A stretch of DNA of 64,000 nt from positions 1,409,501 to 1,473,500 of the forward strand of contig NZ_AP021888.1 in NCBI RefSeq assembly GCF_011398155.1. The letters run 5' to 3'. Shown one piece after another: positions 1 to 7,231 of this stretch (position 1 is the first letter of the stretch; the number at the start of each line of letters is the position of its first letter). Origin of the DNA: Thiosulfativibrio zosterae. GTDB taxonomy: Bacteria; Pseudomonadota; Gammaproteobacteria; Thiomicrospirales; Thiomicrospiraceae. Position numbers and translations under genes: made by a program. The notes below the pieces were generated by a model. That model made no database searches. It was not told the DNA's origin and saw only the letters and a list, made by a program, of their open reading frames with translations.

Positions 1-42
1 CAGTAACTGGGTTAAACGTTCTTGGTAGGGAAGGGTATCCAT
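1..42 (-). CDS. Start of an unknown gene, cut by the window edge
   Basis: An ATG on the minus strand at 42 is preceded at a suitable distance by GGAG, and the frame stays open to the window edge, reading MDTLPYQERLTQLL. A further ATG lies in frame at 54. Only 14 residues are visible, so no function can be proposed. It diverges from the small ORF at 221 and would belong to the integrated element. Confidence 0.3.
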   Translation of the reverse strand, partial: MDTLPYQERLTQLL

Positions 43-220
43 GGTCTGCTCCATATGTAAGATCAATAAAGATAAGTATCTTACTGTTTTTGATCGCCAA
101 ATATCAGCAGATGTTAAGCTATAAAAATAGAGTTACAAGTAAGTTAAGTTGTTGTTATTATTACATTTTAAGTGGTTTATGATATAATTAACTTGTTGAA
201 ATTAAACAGAATTAACCCAA

Positions 221-382
221 ATGAGCCTATACAAAATACGTCGCAAAATTCTTAATGTGATGCTCTTAGAAGCCTATGACAAGGCACAATCTGCAAAAGA
301 AAAGATTGCTGCAATTAAGGTGCTGGGAAAAGTAAACGGGCTCTATCCACATAAAAGGAAAAAATATGACCATTATGTATGA
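221..382 (+). CDS. Small basic protein of unknown function (53 aa)
   Basis: This short frame, beginning MSLYKIRRKILNVM and ending at a TGA at 380-382, overlaps the start of the following XRE regulator gene by 17 bases. The sequence is rich in Lys, Arg and Ala and looks helical (LLEAYDKAQSAKEKIAAIKVL). It resembles no family I can name. The overlap suggests co-translation with the regulator, in the style of small paired genes on mobile elements, where the partner might be a toxin. That pairing is inference. A clear Shine-Dalgarno site is lacking, so the ORF could be spurious. Confidence 0.45.
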   Translation: MSLYKIRRKILNVMLLEAYDKAQSAKEKIAAIKVLGKVNGLYPHKRKKYDHYV

Positions 383-788
383 TCCCATCAAAGACCAACT
401 CGACATCTATCTATTCGACAAAGACCATTTAGGCGAGCCTTTCAAACACGAATTGAACACGGATATAGAAATATGCCACTATGACCTAGAGCTACATGGC
501 CCTAATTGCCCGCAGGTCATCAGTATTTCTAATGCATCACAACACGGTTTTTGGCCGATACAGTTAGCCAATTACAGCGGCAATCCTATCGCAGACCTAC
601 GACACAAGTACGGCTTAACTCAAGCGGATCTGGGAGCCATTATGAAGGTCAGCAAGGCCAGAATCAGTCAAATGGAAAATGGCGGCAATGTCAGTGTGGA
701 AAACTTCGAGCGTGTGCGTAAGGCAGTAACAGGCTTAGCTTCCAGTCATTGGGCTAATAATAAGGTTACCACAGAGCTGCTCAGCTAA
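366..788 (+). CDS. XRE-family helix-turn-helix transcriptional regulator
   Basis: The 140-residue protein has an N-terminal half of unknown type (residues 1 to about 70). A Cro/C1-type helix-turn-helix follows at about residues 75-115: the stretch LRHKYGLTQADLGAIMKVSK is followed by ARISQMENG, the classic second helix and turn. AAAGGA lies seven bases before the ATG at 366. It is preceded by an overlapping 53-aa ORF and followed by a terminator at 903-931. On an integrated element such a protein usually controls maintenance or excision genes, or acts as an antitoxin. Which of these applies cannot be told from the sequence. Confidence 0.85.
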   Translation: MTIMYDPIKDQLDIYLFDKDHLGEPFKHELNTDIEICHYDLELHGPNCPQVISISNASQHGFWPIQLANYSGNPIADLRHKYGLTQADLGAIMKVSKARISQMENGGNVSVENFERVRKAVTGLASSHWANNKVTTELLS

Positions 789-902
789 AGGCATAGCCAG
801 CCGTTTAATAGGCTTGCGATTGGCCACCAGTCTGCTCACCTACGAGGCGGCAGTGCGTGCCGGTTAAGACTGCTTTACTTCTGTGATGCCGAACAACAAA
901 AA

Positions 903-931
903 AAGGCCACGATTGAGTGGCCTTAGTTTTT
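903..931 (+). terminator. Rho-independent terminator after the XRE regulator
   Basis: An eight-base-pair stem, AAGGCCAC/GTGGCCTT, with a six-base loop is followed by a T-run. An A-run lies before it, so it could also act in reverse on transcripts from the primase side. Confidence 0.8.
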
Positions 932-966
932 ACCAACAATTTTTGATAGTTGGTCGATGTATCGAT

Positions 967-1160
967 GTGGGTTAGGTGGGTTATGTGGGGTGGAATTTGC
1001 TTATAAGATAATTGATAATTTTAAAAACTATTTTTTTCACAGAATAAGAATTTACCCCACTTAACCCACTTTAACCTGCTCCAGCCCTTTAAATACAAGG
1101 CCTGCAGCTAGGTGGGTTATGCAAAAACAACCCCACTTTGACCCCACTATTTAGTGGGGT
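967..1160. repeat. Iteron-like GTGGGTTA repeats with an AT-rich core; candidate replication origin
   Basis: Two direct copies of GTGGGTTA lie at 967-974 and 976-983, followed by GTGGGG at 985-990. After an AT-rich stretch (about 995-1050) the same motif returns inverted as ACCCCACTTAACCCACTTTAACC-like units at about 1056-1077, again as GTGGGTTA at 1112-1119, and as CCCCACT at 1131-1137 and 1142-1148. A nine-base-pair hairpin (ACCCCACTA/TAGTGGGGT, 1141-1160) overlaps the stop codon of the primase-helicase gene. Repeats around AT-rich DNA next to a replication gene are typical of plasmid-type origins, but the origin function is inference. The stretch 789-960 otherwise holds only the terminator and a short open frame without a start. 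Confidence 0.5.
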
Positions 1161-4015
1161 AGAGTAACACCTCCTTCGCTCGAACCTGCATCAAACCCCA
1201 TAGCGACGGGCGAGATTGTAAGCCCTGGCTTAACCCGTGCAAGCGCAGAGGCAATTTGAGTTGCAAGATTTGCATCTAACACCTCAACCCAATAACTTTT
1301 AGAGCCACTGACATTAGTGCTTCTTAAGACAAGCCCCTTAGTAATGCGATCCACTCGGTAACTGAGTTGATTGCCAATGCTTCGGGCACTTTGAGCAGCA
1401 TGTTGCCCTGCAAGCCCTGTTAAGGTTTCATAGACATTGGTCTCTGTCTCGCCAGCCATGCCGTTGCGGGCATGACGTATGTTATTGTGCAATTCACCAG
1501 CTTTAAAACGTTCTTGGTTAGGGTACAACTTGGCTAAGTTGTAAAGTAGCTCAAAAAGGTCATCAAGCTCTGGATTAGCTTGCGCATTTTTGAGCATTAC
1601 CGTCATAGGATCAACCAACTTAGACTCGGGTAAAGTCCTTGCTAAGAATGCAATCGGCTGGCGGACTAACTTATCCCAGCTAGAAAAGGAAGCTGCGCGA
1701 CCTTTTTCTTCTGGTGCACCTGCATCTATCCAGTATTGCACTAATGCCAACACTGACATAATGATTTTAGGTCGAGTTTCCCTAGCCAATTCAATCGGGT
1801 CAAAATCAAAAGTACGATTAATCGGTTGTTCAGATTGAGGATTAATACGACACATCAAAACCCGTCGACTCATATCGCCATTCATCTGCAGGTTATTACC
1901 CGTGAAGATAAAAACGCAGTTGTTAATAGTATCCTGCATGTGACTAATACCCAGTTCACGATCTGAATAGCCTTCTTGTGTTATGACCGAAGCCATAGAA
2001 GGTGAGTCAAATACACCAACCATATTGTCGAATATGGCAATCTGTTGATCGGCTATTAGGAGACTGAGCAATCGTTTACGGACTTCATCCTCCTTTCGAC
2101 TATCCAGTGGTGCCATAGCGCTCACAATTTCGCCGGTGCCAATGACAGATAATGCAGTTGCCAGTAGCGTCTTGCCGGAACCTTGTAGCGGTGCATCAAA
2201 GCCAAAAGCAGGGCAAGTTTTAAGAATGGGTCGAAGTACAACACTAAATATAGCAGTAATAGCCACCGTAAGATCTGCGTTTGATTCGAACGGAAATTCA
2301 CGGAAGGGCTCAAAGATCACTTTTAGGTGATGCAAGGCGCGCTGCGCGTCAATATTACGCTCAAAATCAGGGAAGTCATCCATGTTAAATACCCCCATAA
2401 TTTCAGTAGAACTGTCATAACCGGGCTTTAGCATGGGTTTCAGATCGCCTCTGATAAGAGGGTGATCGGTAATTGCCTTCAAATGTTTCAAGCGATTGAG
2501 CTTGCCGACTTCGATGATGTTCTTAACAAGATTTTTACTGGGGTTAATGGGCTTACCATTCACCTCATAGTTAAAATTTAACCCAAGGAAGTGCTGCAAT
2601 AAATGCTCATTAACAGGCACCATGCTCGTATTGTTTAACATGACCATATCATTGCCATGACAAAATATCTCTGAGCCCTTGCTTAATATCACTAAAGTAT
2701 GCTCGACACCAACATCAAGCTGATTAGGTGCATAGGTCACCGTAAAACGCTTGTTGACTAGCTTAAAGGTTCTTTCGCCACGAGCAAAAGAATGAATGGA
2801 CGGGTATTGTTGGTTAGAGTAGATTTTACCAACTGTACGACCGCCATCGTAGTCAGGCTCAATCGGATCTAAGCAGACCGCTCCATGATATTTAACCTTG
2901 TTAGACAAGATGTCATTAACAGTGGTAGGCTGCATTTCACCATACATTCGCACAACAATTGGCCAGTAACCCGGTAGATCAGCGCCATCTAAGGCCTTCT
3001 CAATTTCCGCTCTTACTACTTCAATATCGATTTTAGGATCAAATGCTTGAGCATCAGCAAGCTTATTTTCGATATAGTCTTTACGGATTGCATCTGCCTT
3101 AGATCTTGCCAATAACTTACCATTAGTCATTAGGTCACTAACACGATGAAGTTCAGCATCAGAAAGGTCAGGTAATGCGACCCTAGTATCGAGTAAAGGT
3201 TGCATACCTTTAATGAAGTCAGGCTCACCGCGTCGCTGCTCCAATGGGGCTACGCAGTGGGCTCCTGCAGCAAAATCTAAACGACTGGGCTGGTATACCG
3301 TCATGTCAAACGGCACACGCTCAAGCATAGTGCCAGCGGTTGTGATTTTGATATAACCATGTCCAGCAAGCCATAGTCTTTGCTCAATCACTTTAGCTGC
3401 ACGAGGAATGTCAGTGCCATCAGCAACCATAATATAGATACGCTGGCCACTAACACCGCTGAGCTGTTCATCCGTATCCTTGTTGTAAATCAAAGAAGAT
3501 GATGACCCCCACCACAAAAGGTCAACCGCCTTAACTCCTGGAACGTTAGAGCGTAGCAGATCTATTAAATAGTCTTTGCTTAAGGCACCTGCACCATCTT
3601 GAGGATCATAATCCAACATCATAATTGCAGGACCACATGGCCATCCAAAGTGTTCATTAGTACGACTAATGTAACCCGTCTTATCAGCAAGCTTATTGTA
3701 ACTAGATGAAGTCACAACGGTTGCATCCGTAACACCATTTATGGGGATACCATAGGTTAGGGCTTGATGACTTTTGAGCGACACAAGGACTGCCTTAAAG
3801 TCGCTTAAATTGTTAAAAGTCTTAACCTCAGCTCGCCCATGAATAAGCTGTGCAGTTGGGGTTTTGACGATTTTGTCATCAACCAACTCTACTTTTTTGG
3901 TAAGTATTGAAGGGTTATTGGAAGTAATAACCGTAAAACGAGCAGCAGAATGAACGCCTTGCCAGTTGATAATGTTCATATCTGTGCTATCATTAACTTG
4001 TATAAATTTTGCCAT
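1151..4015 (-). CDS. Primase-helicase-like replication protein of the integrated element
   Basis: The 954-residue protein shows two recognisable parts. Around residues 125-260 there is a primase-like region of the archaeo-eukaryotic type, with an acidic motif MLDYDP near residue 135 and downstream motifs in QRIYIMVADG and SRLDFAAGAH. Around residues 600-740 there is a P-loop ATPase with Walker [11 protein letters not shown] near residue 610, an acidic IFDN strand and a sensor-like FTGNNLQMNGDMSRR stretch, as in helicases of phage satellites and mobile elements. It would start and drive replication of the excised element. The stop codon overlaps a hairpin in the repeat region described as a candidate origin. 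Family assignment rests on motifs only. Confidence 0.7.
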   Translation of the reverse strand: MAKFIQVNDSTDMNIINWQGVHSAARFTVITSNNPSILTKKVELVDDKIVKTPTAQLIHGRAEVKTFNNLSDFKAVLVSLKSHQALTYGIPINGVTDATVVTSSSYNKLADKTGYISRTNEHFGWPCGPAIMMLDYDPQDGAGALSKDYLIDLLRSNVPGVKAVDLLWWGSSSSLIYNKDTDEQLSGVSGQRIYIMVADGTDIPRAAKVIEQRLWLAGHGYIKITTAGTMLERVPFDMTVYQPSRLDFAAGAHCVAPLEQRRGEPDFIKGMQPLLDTRVALPDLSDAELHRVSDLMTNGKLLARSKADAIRKDYIENKLADAQAFDPKIDIEVVRAEIEKALDGADLPGYWPIVVRMYGEMQPTTVNDILSNKVKYHGAVCLDPIEPDYDGGRTVGKIYSNQQYPSIHSFARGERTFKLVNKRFTVTYAPNQLDVGVEHTLVILSKGSEIFCHGNDMVMLNNTSMVPVNEHLLQHFLGLNFNYEVNGKPINPSKNLVKNIIEVGKLNRLKHLKAITDHPLIRGDLKPMLKPGYDSSTEIMGVFNMDDFPDFERNIDAQRALHHLKVIFEPFREFPFESNADLTVAITAIFSVVLRPILKTCPAFGFDAPLQGSGKTLLATALSVIGTGEIVSAMAPLDSRKEDEVRKRLLSLLIADQQIAIFDNMVGVFDSPSMASVITQEGYSDRELGISHMQDTINNCVFIFTGNNLQMNGDMSRRVLMCRINPQSEQPINRTFDFDPIELARETRPKIIMSVLALVQYWIDAGAPEEKGRAASFSSWDKLVRQPIAFLARTLPESKLVDPMTVMLKNAQANPELDDLFELLYNLAKLYPNQERFKAGELHNNIRHARNGMAGETETNVYETLTGLAGQHAAQSARSIGNQLSYRVDRITKGLVLRSTNVSGSKSYWVEVLDANLATQIASALARVKPGLTISPVAMGFDAGSSEGGVTLPH

Positions 4016-4208
4016 GAGTCTAATCTCCTATATTGGCATTTAAATTGAATGTCACATACTTGTAATATGTGACACTTTAAAGCTGCGAACGGTTTAAACC
4101 CCCGTCAGCACAGGGCTTGAGTAGTGTTAAGCTAGTTAAGTCATATTTGAACCTCCGAAATTTTTTATAATTTTTTGGTGGGTTTGCTTCTGCTTTTATT
4201 ACCCCTAG

Positions 4209-4220
4209 TCGCCTAGGCGA
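4209..4220. repeat. Perfect 12-base palindrome TCGCCTAGGCGA within a larger hairpin
   Basis: The palindrome is flanked by CCCC at 4202-4205 and GGGG at 4222-4225, which extends the possible hairpin. It lies between the primase-helicase gene and the small DNA-binding protein gene, so it could be an operator or part of an origin. Confidence 0.6.
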
Positions 4221-4226
4221 TGGGGG

Positions 4227-4270
4227 CCAACCCTGATTTCGTTTTTTGCGGAAACGAAAATCAGGATTGG
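4227..4270. repeat. Long near-perfect inverted repeat upstream of the primase gene
   Basis: The arms at 4227-4245 and 4252-4270 (CCAACCCTGATTTCGTTTT and AAACGAAAATCAGGATTGG) pair with one mismatch and one bulge around a short loop. There is no T-run typical of a terminator on either side. It sits directly beside a second palindrome, which makes an operator, an origin structure or an excision-related site possible. Confidence 0.65.
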
Positions 4271-4298
4271 AAAAAGTGGAAATCAGTGATTATTCACT

Positions 4299-4493
4299 TC
4301 ATGATAGATACCACTCAAAAAATCTTTCTGGGTTAACAAGACGACTCTTTCCTTTCGAGTTAAAAACGATTCCTTGGTCCCTTAACTCATAAAAGTTACG
4401 GTCAATCATTCTTCTTATTGCTTCTGGTTTAACGCCTATCTGAGGCGCAAACTCTTTAGCAAACGTTACGATCGGCTTAACTTGAATTTGCAT
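4299..4493 (-). CDS. Small DNA-binding protein, excisionase/Cox-like
   Basis: The start was set at the internal ATG at 4493 because AGGAG lies at an ideal distance before it. An upstream ATG at 4529 has no such site. The resulting 64-residue protein contains a winged-helix-like pattern, FAPQIGVKPEAIRRMIDR followed by KGKSRLVNPERFFEWYLS. It resembles the small Cox/AlpA-type regulators that direct excision or switch promoters in temperate phages and satellites. Its place between integrase and replication gene supports a directionality or switch role. The family call is by appearance only. Confidence 0.6.
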   Translation of the reverse strand: MQIQVKPIVTFAKEFAPQIGVKPEAIRRMIDRNFYELRDQGIVFNSKGKSRLVNPERFFEWYLS

Positions 4494-4658
4494 TAGTTTT
4501 AGCTCCTGTGCATTAATTGAATAATCCATACCGGCAGTTTATTGCTGTTATGGTCTGTTCTTTGGGTTCGGTTTAAATTATGGCGGAGTTGAAATTTGAT
4601 TGCTGATGTGTAGAGTTAAGAAAAAATCTTAAAAAATTAACGATTTTTTTATTGACAC

Positions 4659-4682
4659 AAAAAAGCCGCTAAAAAGCGGCTT
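4659..4682 (-). terminator. Terminator after the integrase-unknown gene pair
   Basis: The stem AAGCCGCT/AGCGGCTT (4663-4670 and 4675-4682) is followed on the minus strand by a T-run. It lies directly beyond the stop codon at 4686, closing the two-gene integrase transcript. Confidence 0.85.
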
Positions 4683-4685
4683 GAA

Positions 4686-5573
4686 TTATCTCTTTAGTAT
4701 GAATGATGGTGGCTTGGAAAGGTCAATGCTCATTATGATATTGAGCAAAGGTTCTATTGTGTTCGTATATCCGGATTCGTTTCTGTCTTTACCTAGCTCT
4801 GCATAATGAACTAAAGTTTTCCTAGCAAAACGTTTAGGTTTATTTACTGCCTCATAGAGCTTCAAATCTAGGTAAGCTAATAATGAATAATTAATTACAT
4901 CTGACATTTTGATTAGTTTTTTTTTGGCCTCACCATAAACAACCAAGTTATTAGCCTGCCTTTTTCTATCAATAATAAGCTTCAACTCTGAGAAAATTTG
5001 TTGGTCACTTGCAGTAACATCAATTGTTATATTAACTAAGTCAACAGGAAGGGGGGTATCTAATTCATTTCGTTTAATTAAATAGAAATCTTCAGGTGAA
5101 AATTTTTCGCCATTTACTTCATTAACAAAGCACTCGTAAGGATTGTGTTGTATTGAAAAAAAGCTCGCTTCAATCTCTAAATGCGGGTCATTATAGATTT
5201 CATTCGGATTTGCAAACCATTCATCTAATGAATGTAGCTCTATGGTTAAGTTGCTTTCTTTAACGCTTCTAACATCAACTTCAATATAACTCTCATTTTC
5301 AAGATCGTTTTTTACATTCCCCATATCCAAAGCGCCAATTTCCAATATATATTTTGGAACTTGAATTAAGGAGGGTGGTATAGAAAGCGGGTTGTCGATG
5401 AGTTCGTTTATGGCCTCTTTAGAGCGCGCTAAATCTGTAGAAACTAACTCAAACAAGGTCCGCCTAACCCAAATAAGTTTAGCGAGCCTATCTAGTTCGA
5501 TACCAAAAAGATCATATTTTTTTGCACTGAAAGACTTAGGTGGTTGCCTAATTTTCTTATTTTCATATGTCAT
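4686..5573 (-). CDS. Integrase-linked protein of unknown function (about 295 aa)
   Basis: The start at 5573 (MTYENKKIRQ) was chosen because GGAT lies at a proper distance before it and it falls just after the integrase stop. A possible in-frame upstream start at 5600 would overlap the integrase by 23 bases. The protein is soluble-looking and rich in charged residues, with an N-terminal region (KKYDLFGIELDRLAKLIWVR) and a C-terminal region (YLDLKLYEAVNKPKRF). The layout recalls integrase-adjacent DUF6387-type proteins, but this is from memory and not verified. Tight linkage to the integrase suggests a role in recombination, its control, or element defence. No catalytic motif is evident. Confidence 0.7.
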   Translation of the reverse strand: MTYENKKIRQPPKSFSAKKYDLFGIELDRLAKLIWVRRTLFELVSTDLARSKEAINELIDNPLSIPPSLIQVPKYILEIGALDMGNVKNDLENESYIEVDVRSVKESNLTIELHSLDEWFANPNEIYNDPHLEIEASFFSIQHNPYECFVNEVNGEKFSPEDFYLIKRNELDTPLPVDLVNITIDVTASDQQIFSELKLIIDRKRQANNLVVYGEAKKKLIKMSDVINYSLLAYLDLKLYEAVNKPKRFARKTLVHYAELGKDRNESGYTNTIEPLLNIIMSIDLSKPPSFILKR

Positions 5574-5577
5574 ATCA

Positions 5578-6651
5578 TTATCCAGCCAAATAATTAACAT
5601 CTCGTTTTAAAACAGTACTAACAATTTTAGCATGGTGAGCATAACGGTTCGTCATTTGGACTGATTTGTGATTAAGGGTTTGCTTAATATCTTCCAATGA
5701 AAACCCATCTTCAAGCATAGTGCTGGCGGTAGTGTGTCGTAGGTCGTGGATCCTTAAATTTGACGGCATATCAGATGCTTCTTTTGCACGTTTCCAGTAA
5801 TAGTCAAAGTTTACCATTGGTTTTTTGGGGTTGTTAGGTATTGGGAAAACCCAATTTGAAAGAGGAGATTGCATCTTAAATGCTTTAAGCATTTTGACAG
5901 TTTCACTACTAATCAATATCTTATGGTCATCACCGTTTTTAGTGTTTGTAAGCAAGACAAATCCTTTTTTAAGGTCTACATTTTCCCATTTCAACTTAGC
6001 AATTTCGTTTCTACGTGCACCAGTAGTCAGGAGTAATGTTAATAATACCGGTAATCCAATCCAGCCAGCATTTTGAGACGCAATTAATAAGTCTGCTTGT
6101 TGTTGTTTAGATAGAAACACTTCTCTACCTTTAGACTCCTTGCGTCTAACAATACCGATGGTTGGATTAACAAGTTGTAGTTCTCGATATTTGCGTTGTT
6201 GAGCCGCCCATTTGAAAAGGCTTGATATTGCAGCTTGATATCGATTTATTGTGGGGCCAGCTAATGACTTTCTCTCTGCGATATCATCAAGTGCATTCTC
6301 GACCATAATCCGAGTTATTACATTGATCGGAGTATTCCCCCAAAAATCTAGAAAGTAATCTAATTGCTTTTGTGCGTGGTCACATTTAAGGCCTAAGTTT
6401 GCTGACTGGTAGTCCTGAACAACCTGAAAATAAGTAGGTGTTTTAGCTCGAATTTTAAGTTCGTCAATCTGTGTAAGCTCAGCTTTTGCAATTTTGCCAA
6501 GTGTTGTTTGGGTATTTGCGTGATTGATAAGACTTAACCAATCGTTTGCTTCTTGAAGCGTAGGAAAAGATTTAGAGTAGCGTTCACCATCAATCATTTT
6601 ATTGACGCGATAACGAGTAGAGTTTTTAGTTTGATATTTAGAAATCGACAT
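5578..6651 (-). CDS. Site-specific tyrosine recombinase (phage-type integrase)
   Basis: The 357-residue protein has the expected layout: an Arm-binding N-terminus (about 1-70), a SAM-like core-binding domain (about 75-170), and a catalytic domain (about 180-350). The catalytic residues are visible as Arg in TTGARRNEIAKLKW, His-x-x-Arg in IHDLRHTTASTMLEDG, His in LNHKSVQMTNRYAH and the Tyr of RYAHH. It would catalyse integration into and excision from the neighbouring tRNA-Leu gene, whose 3' end lies about 137 bases from its start codon. The Shine-Dalgarno site lies in a small hairpin, which may limit its translation. Confidence 0.95.
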   Translation of the reverse strand: MSISKYQTKNSTRYRVNKMIDGERYSKSFPTLQEANDWLSLINHANTQTTLGKIAKAELTQIDELKIRAKTPTYFQVVQDYQSANLGLKCDHAQKQLDYFLDFWGNTPINVITRIMVENALDDIAERKSLAGPTINRYQAAISSLFKWAAQQRKYRELQLVNPTIGIVRRKESKGREVFLSKQQQADLLIASQNAGWIGLPVLLTLLLTTGARRNEIAKLKWENVDLKKGFVLLTNTKNGDDHKILISSETVKMLKAFKMQSPLSNWVFPIPNNPKKPMVNFDYYWKRAKEASDMPSNLRIHDLRHTTASTMLEDGFSLEDIKQTLNHKSVQMTNRYAHHAKIVSTVLKRDVNYLAG

Positions 6652-6657
6652 TTTGTA

Positions 6658-6674
6658 ACTCCCGAAAACGGAGT
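6658..6674 (-). promoter_or_regulatory. Hairpin covering the integrase ribosome-binding site
   Basis: On the minus strand ACTCC and GGAGT pair in a five-base stem with a seven-base loop. The GGAG half is the ribosome-binding site placed seven bases before the integrase ATG. Such masking could lower integrase translation. The stem is short, so the effect is uncertain. Confidence 0.4.
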
Positions 6675-6787
6675 CAAAAACAACAATTACGCATGAAATT
6701 ACACATTGATGTTTTGACTAGAATTATGTTAAGTTTTAAGTCGAACCCAAAAAACAAAAATTATTCAATCAAATCAACGAGTTAAAA

Positions 6788-6874
6788 TGGTGCCCGGGGC
6801 CGGACTCGAACCGGCACGGAGTTTCCTCCGAGGGATTTTAAGTCCCTTGCGTCTACCGATTTCGCCACCCGGGC
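6788..6874 (-). tRNA. tRNA-Leu (anticodon UAA)
   Basis: Read on the minus strand, this is an 87-base class II tRNA with a long variable arm, the anticodon TAA in GGGACTTAAAATCCC, a GGTTCGAGTCC T-arm and an encoded CCA end. Its 3' end faces the integrase gene and is the probable attachment site of the integrated element. It is the last gene of the Gly-Cys-Leu cluster that follows pgsA in many gammaproteobacteria. Confidence 0.97.
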
Positions 6875-6945
6875 ATGGTGTCCAGTTAAAGAAATTAACT
6901 GAGTAGTGTCAAATTGTAATTACGATAAAACCATTTAGGAAATGA

Positions 6946-7019
6946 TGGAGGCGGAGCCCGGAATCGAACCGAGATCCACGGATTTGCAATCCGCTGCATA
7001 ACCACTCTGCCATTCCGCC
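6946..7019 (-). tRNA. tRNA-Cys (anticodon GCA)
   Basis: The minus strand gives a 74-base cloverleaf with the anticodon GCA in GGATTGCAAATCC, the T-arm GGTTCGATTCC and an encoded CCA. It is the middle gene of the Gly-Cys-Leu cluster. Confidence 0.97.
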
Positions 7020-7024
7020 GAAAA

Positions 7025-7099
7025 TGGAGCGGGAAACGAGGATCGAACTCGCGACCCCAACCTTGGCAAGGTTGTGCTCTACCGCTGAGCTATTCCCGC
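7025..7099 (-). tRNA. tRNA-Gly (anticodon GCC)
   Basis: The minus strand gives a 75-base cloverleaf with the anticodon GCC in CCTTGGCAAGG, the T-arm AGTTCGATCCT and an encoded CCA. It is the first gene of the cluster and lies just after a good promoter at 7116-7143. Confidence 0.97.
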
Positions 7100-7115
7100 T
7101 TCGTAATGTGTGCGT

Positions 7116-7143
7116 ATTATAGGGGGCTCAAAGGAAAATACAA
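7116..7143 (-). promoter_or_regulatory. Sigma-70 type promoter of the Gly-Cys-Leu tRNA cluster
   Basis: On the minus strand a -35 element TTGTAT (7143-7138) and a perfect -10 TATAAT (7121-7116) are separated by 16 bases. A C-rich stretch lies just upstream of the -10. The predicted start is a few bases before tRNA-Gly, and the terminator of pgsA lies just upstream, so the tRNAs have their own promoter. Confidence 0.75.
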
Positions 7144-7174
7144 GGTTTTTTTTAATAAAAATGTCATTTTTTGA

Positions 7175-7202
7175 TAAAAAAATAGCGGGGTTTAATCCGC
7201 TA
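7175..7202 (-). terminator. Terminator after pgsA
   Basis: The stem TAGCGG/CCGCTA (7183-7188 and 7197-7202) is followed on the minus strand by a T-run. It separates the uvrC-pgsA transcript from the tRNA cluster. Confidence 0.75.
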
Positions 7203-7231
7203 GTTTTTAAGCTGATGTTTTTAATGAATTA

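Larger units (their letters stand above)
1..6790. mobile_element. Right part of an integrated genetic element at tRNA-Leu
   Basis: A tyrosine integrase gene sits just beyond the 3' end of a tRNA-Leu gene, the usual layout of elements that recombine into tRNA 3' ends. The adjacent genes are a coupled unknown protein, a small excisionase-like DNA-binding protein, a large primase-helicase-like protein and an XRE regulator. This set fits an integrative plasmid or phage-satellite type element. No capsid, terminase or conjugation genes are visible. I found no second copy of the tRNA 3' end between positions 1 and 6700, so the left attachment site is inferred to lie beyond the window. The exact type of element is inference. 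Confidence 0.75.

Noticed and set aside
739-861. Open frame after the XRE gene reading a helical stretch ending RLATSLLTYEAAVRAG
   Set aside because: It is open for about 40 codons but has no start codon with a ribosome-binding site and is preceded by a stop. It could be a gene remnant, but this cannot be supported.
1099-1108. AAGGCCTGCA near the candidate origin as a possible palindrome copy
   Set aside because: Only the central AGGCCTG is shared with the iterated palindrome; the arms do not match.
2136-2330. Frames on the plus strand and in other frames inside the primase-helicase gene
   Set aside because: They lie wholly inside a gene with clear motifs on the minus strand and have no ribosome-binding sites or family likeness.
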